In this document: positions 35,653 through 44,263 of the stretch, piece by piece | Position numbering within the stretch: position 1 is the stretch's first letter | Layout: every line of letters begins with the position of its first letter | Virus record (IMG/VR): IMGVR_UViG_3300008108_000016 | Span: 62,001-126,000 of that record | Source of the DNA: a virus | Length of the DNA stretch: 64,000 nucleotides | Strand: one strand, 5' to 3' | Position numbers and translations under genes: made by a program | The notes under the pieces: model-generated | What the model was told of the DNA's origin: nothing | The model's database searches: none | What the model saw: only the letters and a program-made list of their open reading frames with translations

Positions 35653-36558
35653 TTAACTATTAGTAAATGAGAGAGCTTTGTTAATTTGATCAATAACCAT
35701 TTGTGGTGTTATTGTCGTATGACATTCATTTTCTCTATTCGTATTTAAAAAAATTGGGCACTTTGATGATATATTTGGGATTATATTAAAACATCCATTA
35801 CAAACATTTTTATTTATAACTCTAAAACAATCAAACTCATTATGTTCTTTTGTAAATCCCGATATCATCACAACAGGAACATCGTACGCCCAAGCAAGCC
35901 AAGAAAGACCTGACGACAATCCAATAAATAATCTTGACTCCAATATATGATTTAATGAAACATTAATATCATCAAATCCGTGGTATCCTTTAACATTCTT
36001 AAGATTTAATGTATTTTCATACGAAACATTATATACCTCAAATCCTGATCTAATAAGTTCATCAACAATAATTTGCCATTTATCTTTATCCCAAGTAGCA
36101 ATTGATTTTAATGATTCCGGAGCAATTGTTATTTTATTATTAATAATTTTTCTTTCTTTTTTAATAAGAGAAGGTTTGATAGGTTTTGTTGATTGTGGGA
36201 TCATCATTGTATCTTTTGTTGCATACATCATGCCACCCAACGTATGAGAAACATCTTCCTTATCATATCCAACAGAAATATGTTTATCAACAATGATTCG
36301 TTTTTTTTGATTTGCATTTATAAATTCATACTTATCATTATTTGATTTTAATAAATGAGGAAAAAATGTTGAAACCAAAACTTTTTTTGGTTTATGATAA
36401 TCAACAAATTGATCCATAAATGATGCAAAACAAATTGTATCACCCAAACAAAAGGAATTGAAATGTAATAGAATTTCTTTATTTTCTAATGTTTTGGTAT
36501 TCTTATCATTTTCAACATAGTCTAACAATTCCGTATTGTCGTAATGTCTTTTAATCAT
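35653..36558 (-). CDS. Autotransporter-heptosyltransferase-like protein (BAHT/TibC type)
   Basis: The 301-aa protein contains LHFNSFCLGDTICFASFMDQF and KITIAPESLKSIATWDKDKW. It then has RLFIGLSSGLSWLAWAYDVPVVMISGF, followed by a four-cysteine cluster with spacing C-x2-C-x10-C-x11-C (C253-C279). The family's iron-finger cysteines lie in the same region. BAHT enzymes O-heptosylate beta-helical autotransporter passengers in the cytoplasm. It shares an ATGA overlap with the GT8 gene. Because the neighbouring fibres have autotransporter-like beta-helix and YadA-type repeats, they are candidate acceptors. Donor sugar is unknown. Confidence 0.72.
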   Translation of the reverse strand: MIKRHYDNTELLDYVENDKNTKTLENKEILLHFNSFCLGDTICFASFMDQFVDYHKPKKVLVSTFFPHLLKSNNDKYEFINANQKKRIIVDKHISVGYDKEDVSHTLGGMMYATKDTMMIPQSTKPIKPSLIKKERKIINNKITIAPESLKSIATWDKDKWQIIVDELIRSGFEVYNVSYENTLNLKNVKGYHGFDDINVSLNHILESRLFIGLSSGLSWLAWAYDVPVVMISGFTKEHNEFDCFRVINKNVCNGCFNIIPNISSKCPIFLNTNRENECHTTITPQMVIDQINKALSFTNS

Positions 36559-37295
36559 ACTTTTAATTTTAATATTTTTGAGTAATACTCAAACCAATAT
36601 CTTTCAGTCCATATGGTTCCTTCTTCCAAAGAAACTAATGGTTTTTGTTGCCAAGGCTTTTTAACAATATAATGAAATATTTTAATATACTTTGGAAGTC
36701 CTGTATTATGAAAAACTTGTTTGTTATAAGTTTTTAGGAAATTATATTCTATTGGGAATGATGTTATAATATCTTGAAAATAGTAATTTATGATATCCTG
36801 ATCTAAATGTTCCGTGATACCATAAAGTTTTGTTAAATTGATTAGATCGTTTGTTATTTTTTGATTAAGGTATTTTTTACTTATTACCATAACTCCGGTA
36901 TTATATTGATCAATATATAATTCTCTAATGGCACCGAAAGAACATTGTGAATCAATTAATTTGTCAATATTACCCAATATTAAAGTATCACAATCTAAAA
37001 AAATTATTTTGTCCACATCCTCCATTGAAAAAATCTCATATTTGGTATAATCACCAAATGACATTTGTTTCTTTTTTAATTCCTCAATTTCATAATATTT
37101 TGACAAATCGTAAGTTTTTAACAAAACATTATTGTGTATTTTTCTTGAAGTAATCAAATCATCATGAGTCAAATCGTTACTAATTACAGTGAATGGAATA
37201 TCTTCTTTAATTATTCTTGGGTTATTCTCAATTAGAGATTTTAACATAACCTCAAACCCAATTAGATATTCTTTATTACATACGGTTACAAACAT
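36555..37295 (-). CDS. GT8-family glycosyltransferase
   Basis: The 246-aa GT-A enzyme has DKIIFLDCDTLILGN (DxD near residue 100), YNTGVMVISKKYL, TEHLDQDIINYYF and IKIFHYIVKKPWQ, the usual order in GT8 (glycogenin/LgtC-type retaining galactosyl- or glucosyltransferases). It starts at 37295 after a sulfotransferase and overlaps the BAHT-like gene by four bases. It may extend the first sugar placed by that enzyme, as GT8 partners do in some protein glycosylation systems; this is inference. Confidence 0.8.
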   Translation of the reverse strand: MFVTVCNKEYLIGFEVMLKSLIENNPRIIKEDIPFTVISNDLTHDDLITSRKIHNNVLLKTYDLSKYYEIEELKKKQMSFGDYTKYEIFSMEDVDKIIFLDCDTLILGNIDKLIDSQCSFGAIRELYIDQYNTGVMVISKKYLNQKITNDLINLTKLYGITEHLDQDIINYYFQDIITSFPIEYNFLKTYNKQVFHNTGLPKYIKIFHYIVKKPWQQKPLVSLEEGTIWTERYWFEYYSKILKLKV

Positions 37296-37308
37296 AGATT
37301 AAAGTTTT

Positions 37309-38127
37309 TTACAGGTAATTAAATTTTTCAAAAAACCACAAATAGTTTTGAATAATAATATTACAATTTTTTGAACCTAAAATATTCAAATAATCATCCT
37401 TTAATGGTTTTATTTCTCGTTGTATTTTATGATCACCAAATATTCCATGTATTATATCATTTTCGTGTGTTAGTTGATCAACATTTTTAAAATCATGTTT
37501 ATAGTAAGGGATTTCCAAATACTTGTAGATTTTTTGAATTTCTATTTCTGGGGTTTTACAAAAATCTTCATATCTTATAAATAAAACATTTGAATCTAAT
37601 CTTTGTTGTGTAATATCATACAACCACTCAAGAGCTGGCCCAACGGGAGGTGAAACAGAAAAATGAACCATTCTTGAATCTGTTGTCATGTTTTTTAATT
37701 CCGCACCATTAACAATTAATGGGTCTTTATGTGGATTTTTTCTGTAATTTTTTTCCATTGACGAAAAAATTGATCTTAAATCTCTAACCATAATTATTAC
37801 TTTTGGGTTGGACTCAAAAAAATCTAAAAAACTATAATGTCCTGACCACGCTCTACTTTTATCTAAAACATATGGTCTATCTGTTATTTCATTAAAGAAT
37901 CCCCATAAACCACCTTTACAAAATCCTCTAAAACCTTTTTTCATTGTTTCAGCATCTTGAGCCTTAAACGCATCTCCTGTTGAATATATTGTTCTTGCTT
38001 GTAATAGAAACTCAACCACTCCTGATGTTGGTGTTGAGTAAATGTCCGGATTTTGCATCATAACATTTTGTAATAATGTTGATCCTGCTCTTGGTAATGA
38101 TGCATTAAAGAATATATTTTTAACCAT
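37309..38127 (-). CDS. Sulfotransferase (copy 2)
   Basis: The 272-aa protein has a 5'-phosphosulfate loop NASLPRAGSTLLQNVM at residues 8-23 and a 3'-phosphate motif VIIMVRDLRSIFSSM near 110-124. It matches the copy at 34009 across its length and has a longer, more typical N-terminus (MVKNIFFNAS). The two copies flank the GT9, BAHT and GT8 genes, which suggests duplication around the cassette. It begins the block after the repeat fibre gene. PAPS would have to come from the host. Confidence 0.82.
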   Translation of the reverse strand: MVKNIFFNASLPRAGSTLLQNVMMQNPDIYSTPTSGVVEFLLQARTIYSTGDAFKAQDAETMKKGFRGFCKGGLWGFFNEITDRPYVLDKSRAWSGHYSFLDFFESNPKVIIMVRDLRSIFSSMEKNYRKNPHKDPLIVNGAELKNMTTDSRMVHFSVSPPVGPALEWLYDITQQRLDSNVLFIRYEDFCKTPEIEIQKIYKYLEIPYYKHDFKNVDQLTHENDIIHGIFGDHKIQREIKPLKDDYLNILGSKNCNIIIQNYLWFFEKFNYL

Positions 38128-38163
38128 AATGATATCTTTATATCAAAATACTAAAAAAATATT

Positions 38164-38170
38164 ATAAATA
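38164..38170 (-). promoter_or_regulatory. Candidate promoter motif TATTTAT before the sugar block
   Basis: Thirty-six bases upstream of ATG 38127, in the gap after the repeat fibre gene; it would head the sulfotransferase-GT8-BAHT-GT9-sulfotransferase unit. Confidence 0.35.
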
Positions 38171-38183
38171 AATTGTGTTTTTA

Positions 38184-39791
38184 TTAAACCAACAATATTT
38201 TATAATCAGCACCATTCAATCGGATTGTTAATGTTTTTGTTGACGTACAAGATTCTGTAGTCACCGGCCCAATAGGAGTTCCCGCAGACCCTAAAACAAA
38301 CTGAGAATTTGCCGTTGCTGTCGCTCCATTACCCAATATAACTGAATTTGAGAAATCCCCTGATTGTACATTGTACCCTAATGCCACGTTAGTGTTTCCT
38401 GTTGTATTATATCGTAAAGCGTTTGACCCTAAAGCAACGTTATTGTTTCCTTCTGTGTTTGAATATAATGAGTTTTGTCCTGCCGAAATATTATAATTCC
38501 CTATTGTGTTGTTATATAGAGAGCTATTACCTAATGAAATATTGTTTACACCTATAGTGTTTTGTACCATAACACTTTTACCTATTGCAACATTGTATTG
38601 TCCTGTTGTGTTAGAATATAAAACATCAAAACCTAAACCAATATTGAAAAATCCTGTTTGATTATTTTTTAAAGATCTATATCCTAAACCAATATTATTT
38701 TCACCTGTTGTGTTAGTTCCTAAAGAACACCTACCTAATGAAATGTTATTACATCCTTCTGTGTTTTTTTCTAAAGCACTGAGGCCTAAAGCAATGTTAT
38801 TTGAACCGGAGGTGTTATATATTAAAGCACTTTGACCTAAAGCAACATTATTGTTTCCTATTGTATTGTTAAGTAAAGCACTGTTACCTAAAGCAACATT
38901 ATTTGAACCGGAGGTATTATATTCTAAAGAGGATTCACCTAAAGCAATATTATTATCTCCTATTGAATTAGCTCGTAAAGCGTTTGGACCTAAAGCAATA
39001 TTGCGAAAACCTTCTGTATTATTTTGTAAAGCGTTTGGACCTAAAGCAATATTATAGGTTCCTGTTGTGTTATAAAATAATGATTTGTAACCTTGTGCAA
39101 TATTATTTGATCCTGTTGTATTTTGTTGTAAAGATCCATTACCTAAAGCAATGTTATGATTTCCATAACTATTAAGTGAAAGAGAACCGTCTCCCATACC
39201 TATATTATGAGACCCTGATATATTTGAACTAAGAGAGCTATTACCTAAGGCTATATTTGAATATCCTATGGTATTTAAAAGAAGAGACGATTGACCTATT
39301 GATATGTTATCTACTCCTGATATGTTACTTTGTAAAGCACTTATTCCTATGGCAACGTTACTGGATCCTGAGATATTTGAATATAAAGCAGCGTTACCTA
39401 TTGCAATGTTTTGATATCCTGTTGTATTTGAAAATAATGATTTGTAACCTTGTGCAATATTGTTTGATCCTGTTGTGTTGTTAGATAATGTATTATATCC
39501 AATACCAATATTTGTATTGATATTACCGGCACCAATACCCAACATTAAACTATTAACAGTATTTGCGGTTAATCCTTGCGTAAAAATAGTATCACCAGTA
39601 ACAGTACCACCACTTAATGGTAAAAAGTTATTATCCGATCCTGTAAAACCACTAAGAATATAACTTTGTAATTGGTTTATTTCTATTTTTTTAGTTTCAT
39701 CGGTCGCAATATCAACTATTGGTAATACATCGTTTGATGATACCTCGCCAGATAAAATTTGATTTAATTCGGTTATTTTTGTGATTCCCAT
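38184..39791 (-). CDS. Repeat fibre protein with about 22 YadA-like 17-residue repeats
   Basis: The 535-aa protein begins with a baseplate-fibre N-terminus (MGITKITELNQIL, DVLPIVDIATDETKKI). It passes through FLPLSGGTVTGDTIFTQGLTANTV, a linker also found in the giant fibre. About 22 units with the pattern T-x-G-x-x-N-(I/V)-A-(L)-G-x-x-(A/S)-L-x-x-N follow, like trimeric adhesin head coils. The short C-terminus (TIRLNGADYKILLV) is a plausible trimer cap. It should form a rigid trimeric shaft for host recognition. Confidence 0.8.
   Translation of the reverse strand: MGITKITELNQILSGEVSSNDVLPIVDIATDETKKIEINQLQSYILSGFTGSDNNFLPLSGGTVTGDTIFTQGLTANTVNSLMLGIGAGNINTNIGIGYNTLSNNTTGSNNIAQGYKSLFSNTTGYQNIAIGNAALYSNISGSSNVAIGISALQSNISGVDNISIGQSSLLLNTIGYSNIALGNSSLSSNISGSHNIGMGDGSLSLNSYGNHNIALGNGSLQQNTTGSNNIAQGYKSLFYNTTGTYNIALGPNALQNNTEGFRNIALGPNALRANSIGDNNIALGESSLEYNTSGSNNVALGNSALLNNTIGNNNVALGQSALIYNTSGSNNIALGLSALEKNTEGCNNISLGRCSLGTNTTGENNIGLGYRSLKNNQTGFFNIGLGFDVLYSNTTGQYNVAIGKSVMVQNTIGVNNISLGNSSLYNNTIGNYNISAGQNSLYSNTEGNNNVALGSNALRYNTTGNTNVALGYNVQSGDFSNSVILGNGATATANSQFVLGSAGTPIGPVTTESCTSTKTLTIRLNGADYKILLV
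38385..39540 (-). repeat. Array of 51-base coding repeats
   Basis: Consecutive 17-codon units with conserved NNIALG cores. Some neighbours are nearly identical in DNA (for example GAACCGGAGGT at 38805 and 38910), which suggests unequal exchange; others are diverged. Confidence 0.85.
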
Positions 39792-39803
39792 TGTCTTTTA
39801 TGA

Positions 39804-39810
39804 ATAAATA
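39804..39810 (-). promoter_or_regulatory. Candidate promoter motif TATTTAT before the repeat fibre
   Basis: Within AACTATTTATTC, 12 bases from ATG 39791 and overlapping the intergenic gap after the Cys-rich virion gene. Confidence 0.35.
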
Positions 39811-39811
39811 G

Positions 39812-42025
39812 TTATAAAATAATATAATTATTATTTTGTGTTGTAATATAAAATAAATTTTGTGTTACCAAATAATCAACATCAATCAAGACATATACGA
39901 AGTCATTAGGTTCACACACTATTGTATTGCAATTAGGGCAATCAGGATTTAACATATCAAATGTAGACTGAAGTAATAAAAAATTATGTTTTATTTCAGG
40001 GGCAGACAATGGAGTAACGTACATTCTAAATTGTGATACCCCACCCTCAAATGTTCCTGCAAAATTTTCTTCAAGTAAAATATTTGTTTGTAAACCTGAT
40101 AATGACGTTGTGTTTAATAAATCTGTTGAGAATGATTCAGGATCCTGAATATATTTTCCATCTAACGCAGTACATGCCGAGAACGTCAAGTTCTCTCTTA
40201 AACCTTGCGTACCTCCACCCCAAGATATGTTAAAAGGAACACCAAGTTGTTTTTCTTTGTCGGTATTTAACGCTCTTGGAATTATCTCTTCAAAATTTTC
40301 AATGGTGTAGAAGATTTTACCATTAACATAGATTTTTAATCTACCCATTCTAAAGTCGGTTTCATCAAGCCAAGTTTGTTCCAAATTAACAAGTTCAATT
40401 TGTTCGGCAACTTGTTGACCATTCGTATATGGTGGAGCGATTAATTTTGCGGTATCATTTGCCAAAGAATTTAAATACTCAAACTTTGTTATGTCTCCTA
40501 ATCCACCTCTCCATTTTAAATCACAAGTGTCCAACCAAGTATACCTTTCCCATACGATATCAACTTGGAACCAATGTTCTTGATCCAAATAATCAGGATT
40601 TTCATTTTCACAATAATCATATATCCCGTTTGGAGAACAATATTCATCAATCGTATATCCTGTAACATATGTTTGACCTGTAGTACAAGTCCCCGTTGTT
40701 TCACAATTACCCGTCCATCTTAAAACTTTAACACCAATTTTTGGATTTTCTTTTGACCCACATAACTTAACGGCTAAGGCGTTTGACATTGAATCAAATA
40801 ACGGATCCGTTTCACAAGTACTTTGAATTGAAGTGAATCCAGTTGGGGTACAATCAACACAATCTTTACATTCCTCACATTTTGTACAAGACGGAGTACA
40901 TACAGGAGTTGGAACATCACACGTTGGAGTTGGAGAAGGTGTTGGTGTTGGTGTGGGTTCAATAATAGTTGAGCAAGAATGTTCAAAACATTCCCAACCA
41001 CAAGTTTCACAAGGAGTATCATAACATCCGCACCCACAAGTTAATTTTTTATCTTTTATTCCATTACATAAATCACAACCATAATTTAGATGAGGATCAT
41101 GTTGATTGTTTTTTGATCGTGGAGGATAAACATAAACACATCTACTATTCGTTACCGTTCTATTACAACACGCACAAGTTTCAACACATTCTTCTAACCC
41201 ATTTGTAACTCTTGTATAACCTGTAAAACAATTTGGTGTCCCATCGGCGTGATGATAAAATTTATTTTCGGCTCTTGTACCAAAATAAAAGAAAATACCC
41301 GCATTGTCAGGATAAACCTCGTTTAATGTTGTTTCACCTGATGATGGAAAAAATTCATTTATTAATCTTGGTTTTAATAACATTTCTACCGCCCATCCTT
41401 TATTCATTCTTTCAGGTAGGATGTCGTAATCATAACCAAATAATTTATAAAATCCTTGATAAAACCCACCATATAATTCATGATATTTACCAACAGATCC
41501 TGTTTTACTTACAACCTCATATAATGTTGTTTTTGGTATACCGGAAAATCTTTCATTTTGTGATGTATACCCGGTAACTTGAAACATTTTAAATCTTCTA
41601 TCATAATATTCTCTATCAAATTTAAATGAATCAGAATATAAACCATTTGTGAAATTTATTGATTCTCCTGTCATTGATGTTACTAGACCATTATCAATTC
41701 CTGTTAGTCCAATATCACAAGCAGTTGATGATGAAAAACAAGAAAGATCTAATTCATCTGGATTATAATAATTTTGAGAAACAAAAACGTTGTTATAATT
41801 ATATTGTTTATATAATAAAGTTAAATTTTGAACACTTATTGGGTTATTTATGTCAATATTTATTGGTAATCTATTACCATATGTTTGAGCAATTAAATAT
41901 GGTGAGAATACAACCTCTTGATTAAAGTCAACCTCATCGGACGCCAAAGACATATCTTGACAATCATTTACGATGTTTAACTTTAGTTTTTGGTAAACAT
42001 ATTGATTAATATTCTGTTGAGCCAT
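39812..42025 (-). CDS. Large Cys-rich virion structural protein
   Basis: The preferred start is ATG 42025 (MAQQNINQYVYQ, 737 aa); the TATTTAT motif ends just upstream. The N- and C-terminal thirds look like a beta-rich baseplate/fibre protein, with a lectin-like segment (RMGRLKIYVNGKIFYTIENF) near 570. Between about residues 275 and 400 lies a Cys-dense insert: CVETCACCNR, CDLCNG, CGCGCYDTPC, CETCGWEC, a PT linker, then CTKCEECKDCVDC. The paired CxxC spacing suits metal binding or disulfides. The function is probably structural; the insert is the odd part. Confidence 0.65.
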   Translation of the reverse strand: MAQQNINQYVYQKLKLNIVNDCQDMSLASDEVDFNQEVVFSPYLIAQTYGNRLPINIDINNPISVQNLTLLYKQYNYNNVFVSQNYYNPDELDLSCFSSSTACDIGLTGIDNGLVTSMTGESINFTNGLYSDSFKFDREYYDRRFKMFQVTGYTSQNERFSGIPKTTLYEVVSKTGSVGKYHELYGGFYQGFYKLFGYDYDILPERMNKGWAVEMLLKPRLINEFFPSSGETTLNEVYPDNAGIFFYFGTRAENKFYHHADGTPNCFTGYTRVTNGLEECVETCACCNRTVTNSRCVYVYPPRSKNNQHDPHLNYGCDLCNGIKDKKLTCGCGCYDTPCETCGWECFEHSCSTIIEPTPTPTPSPTPTCDVPTPVCTPSCTKCEECKDCVDCTPTGFTSIQSTCETDPLFDSMSNALAVKLCGSKENPKIGVKVLRWTGNCETTGTCTTGQTYVTGYTIDEYCSPNGIYDYCENENPDYLDQEHWFQVDIVWERYTWLDTCDLKWRGGLGDITKFEYLNSLANDTAKLIAPPYTNGQQVAEQIELVNLEQTWLDETDFRMGRLKIYVNGKIFYTIENFEEIIPRALNTDKEKQLGVPFNISWGGGTQGLRENLTFSACTALDGKYIQDPESFSTDLLNTTSLSGLQTNILLEENFAGTFEGGVSQFRMYVTPLSAPEIKHNFLLLQSTFDMLNPDCPNCNTIVCEPNDFVYVLIDVDYLVTQNLFYITTQNNNYIIL

Positions 42026-42036
42026 CTTTTTTTTAG

Positions 42037-42043
42037 ATAAATA
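42037..42043 (-). promoter_or_regulatory. Candidate promoter motif TATTTAT before the Cys-rich gene
   Basis: Within GTGGTATTTATC, 11 bases from ATG 42025. A plus-strand copy 14 bases away (42057) faces the other direction, so this is a candidate divergent promoter region. Confidence 0.35.
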
Positions 42044-42056
42044 CCACAAAACAAAG

Positions 42057-42063
42057 TATTTAT
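42057..42063 (+). promoter_or_regulatory. Candidate promoter motif TATTTAT for the 42-45 kb operon
   Basis: Within AAGTATTTATTG, 38 bases before ATG 42102; with the terminator at 44895 it would bound a five-gene transcript. Confidence 0.4.
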
Positions 42064-42101
42064 TGTAAAAAATACGAACGATTAATATTAATCATTTTAC
42101 T

Positions 42102-43091
42102 ATGAGAAGCAAAAAAATATTGGATGAAATAAAAAAACCCTCTATTGAGGATATCACCAACAAATTAAAAAAGTATAAATCTATTGCCATAGATGAACTT
42201 AAACAAACTAGATTGTTGGTTAAGATTATTATGTCTTCAATTAAGCAATATTTAAAAGATAAAGATTTTGAACTTGACGCTGAAGATAAAAAATTTATAA
42301 AAGATCAATCTTCAGACGTATTAAAATTAATCCCGTTAGTAGTATTCCAAGTTGTTCCAGGGTCATCAATCGCAACACCATTTATAGTAAAGTTAGGTCA
42401 AAAATTAGGTATGAAACTTAATTCCGATATTCCCGAAAAATACAAAGAAAAAGAAAAGAAAGATGGTGAAATGAATGAACTTGTTGATTCTGATGGTAGT
42501 TTTGCGGGTTCTAACATTCCAATTTTAAATCAAGGATTACACCCAAGAAAAACTCAAGATCAAACAGTTATAACAACAAGACAAACTAATAATCCTGTTG
42601 TTAGAGGTTATCGTGTTTATTATGGGGAATCAATTGATAAGAATGATGAGAAACTTTTGGATGAGGTTGATATGTCAGATGCGTTTGGTTATGAGGAAAC
42701 AGAAGACGCTCAAACATACTCAAAGGCAAGTAAAATATTAAAGAAGATGGGGATTGAAGATCCTATTGAAAGAAACGATAGATTAGAGGTTATGGGATTT
42801 GACCCAAGGTTAGATAAAGAATTAAAAAGAGAAAAGAGAAGAGGTAAATGTAAAAATTGTTTTACCAAACGAAGATTGTCTGAAACCGAAAGAGAGATGA
42901 TGATAAAAATGATTGATGAAATTTTACTAAAGAAAAAAAATAAAGGGGATGATCTTGTAAAAAAAAATAATGAAGAAGAAACTCCTGTTAGTAGAATTTT
43001 AACAAGAAATTTACAATCAATTAAAAAAGTTGCAGAAAAAGAGGGAATAAGTATTAACCAATTAATTAAAATTCTTAAAAAAGGTGAATAA
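42102..43091 (+). CDS. Unknown protein with LETM1-like hydrophobic segment
   Basis: The 329-aa protein has a lysine-rich helical N-terminus and then DVLKLIPLVVFQVVPGSSIATPFIVKLGQKLG (two pieces, residues 74-105). This resembles the membrane-proximal segment of LETM1-family proteins (D-x-x-K-L-x-P ... PG). The remainder is charged, with a short Cys pair (GKCKNCFTKRR) near 248 and a helical C-terminus (SINQLIKILKKGE). It is first in an operon of small proteins of late type. Whether the segment spans a membrane is uncertain. Confidence 0.5.
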   Translation: MRSKKILDEIKKPSIEDITNKLKKYKSIAIDELKQTRLLVKIIMSSIKQYLKDKDFELDAEDKKFIKDQSSDVLKLIPLVVFQVVPGSSIATPFIVKLGQKLGMKLNSDIPEKYKEKEKKDGEMNELVDSDGSFAGSNIPILNQGLHPRKTQDQTVITTRQTNNPVVRGYRVYYGESIDKNDEKLLDEVDMSDAFGYEETEDAQTYSKASKILKKMGIEDPIERNDRLEVMGFDPRLDKELKREKRRGKCKNCFTKRRLSETEREMMIKMIDEILLKKKNKGDDLVKKNNEEETPVSRILTRNLQSIKKVAEKEGISINQLIKILKKGE

Positions 43092-43551
43092 GGAATTATA
43101 CGGACAAATTATTAAATTACCTGAAGAACTTGTTGAGTATCTTCAGAAGTGTTTTGAGCAAGTCCCTAACTCTGATTCTACAGTTGAGGGTCATAAGAGA
43201 AATATCTTTTTAAGAGATAAAGGACAAGTAACATTCCAACAACTTGAGAGAATACAAAATTGGTTCAAATATTTTGATGGTAAAAAGGAAGACGCACCAT
43301 ATGTATTAAATGGTGGTGATTATATGAATAATTGGGTATCAACAACTATTGATGGTTTAAGAAGAGGAACACAAACACCACAAATAACACAAGATGTTAT
43401 GCCCGATGATGTTAATGATGAATTAATTGATAACATGGGATGGTTATCAAATATGAATAGAGAATCAAAAAGTCATAAAGGTTATAATGATGATATCAAA
43501 ATAACCGAAAACCTGAAAAGGATAAACGATATTATGAAAAAAATAATTTAA
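43084..43551 (+). CDS. Protein of unknown function
   Basis: The 155-aa product starts at GTG 43084, overlapping the upstream stop by eight bases, so translation is probably coupled. It is helical and mildly acidic, with KLPEELVEYLQKCFEQV near the start and a Trp-rich middle (RIQNWFKYFDG, MNNWVSTTIDG). No family is recognised. Its neighbours suggest a virion or assembly protein. Confidence 0.5.
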   Translation: MNKELYGQIIKLPEELVEYLQKCFEQVPNSDSTVEGHKRNIFLRDKGQVTFQQLERIQNWFKYFDGKKEDAPYVLNGGDYMNNWVSTTIDGLRRGTQTPQITQDVMPDDVNDELIDNMGWLSNMNRESKSHKGYNDDIKITENLKRINDIMKKII

Positions 43552-43552
43552 A

Positions 43553-43840
43553 ATGGCGGTTACAGAAAGATTAAATTTTGATCAACCACAAAATGAGTTA
43601 GGTCAAATTGCGGAACAACAAAGACAGAGACTTATACCAAAGAATGATTATAAACCAACTAATCAATATTCACAAACAAATAAAGATGCAATATCCGATG
43701 GGGATGAATTAGGTAAAGGTACTGGAGGATTTTTGGATACAACTAATGGAGGATCTTCAATTGATATTCTTGAAAGAAAGAATGAAATAAAAATTAATGA
43801 ATATCAATCTAATAAACCGTATACAACTCCTTCGGTTTAA
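43553..43840 (+). CDS. Small polar protein of unknown function
   Basis: This 95-aa product is Gln/Asn-rich and probably unstructured (LNFDQPQNELGQIAEQQRQR, then NQYSQTNKDA), with a Gly-rich turn (GKGTGGFLDTTNGG). It abuts the next gene, sharing the base at 43840. It could be a scaffold-like or linker protein of the virion; nothing more can be said. Confidence 0.45.
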   Translation: MAVTERLNFDQPQNELGQIAEQQRQRLIPKNDYKPTNQYSQTNKDAISDGDELGKGTGGFLDTTNGGSSIDILERKNEIKINEYQSNKPYTTPSV

Positions 43841-44244
43841 TGAAACTTTACAACTCTCTGAAAAGTCTTATTCTTGAGATAGCATCAATAGATTCAATTG
43901 TTGATGCAATTAAGAAAAAACAGAAAGTTGTAATTTATTACAAAGGAGATGAACCAGGTGGAAATGGACTAAGAACTATTGAACCCGTTTGTTTTGGGTA
44001 TAGTAAGGCAGGTAACCCTGTTTTACGAGCTTGGGATTTAGAAGGAGCTTCACATAGAGCATATTTAGGGAAGAAACCTTTACCAAGTTGGAGATTATTC
44101 AGGGTTGATAAAATAGTTTCGTTTAGACCAACCGCAGAAAAGTTTGATACACCAAGACCTGGTTATAACCCTAACGGAGATAAAAGTATGACTAATGTAA
44201 TTGTAAACGCTGTATTTGGTGGTACTGAAGAAACTATAACATAA
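43840..44244 (+). CDS. WYL-domain-like small protein
   Basis: The 134-aa protein has a short N-terminal helix and then a compact beta domain. This resembles a WYL-type fold: KQKVVIYYKGDEPGGNG, RTIEPVCFGYSKAGNPVLRAWDLEG, and WRLFRVDKIVSFRPT. WYL domains bind ligands or nucleic acids in bacterial regulators and appear as stand-alone proteins in some phages. No helix-turn-helix is attached. In this operon it could be a regulator or a virion component. Confidence 0.55.
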   Translation: MKLYNSLKSLILEIASIDSIVDAIKKKQKVVIYYKGDEPGGNGLRTIEPVCFGYSKAGNPVLRAWDLEGASHRAYLGKKPLPSWRLFRVDKIVSFRPTAEKFDTPRPGYNPNGDKSMTNVIVNAVFGGTEETIT

Positions 44245-44263
44245 ACAATACAATATTTTTAAT

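Noticed and set aside
38385-39540. CRISPR-like periodic repeats of about 51 bases
   Set aside because: The repeats are in frame, encode a regular 17-residue pattern and have no unique spacers of constant length.
40033-41925. Several plus-strand frames opposite the Cys-rich virion gene
   Set aside because: They are His/Leu-rich shadows of the minus-strand gene without any recognisable pattern.
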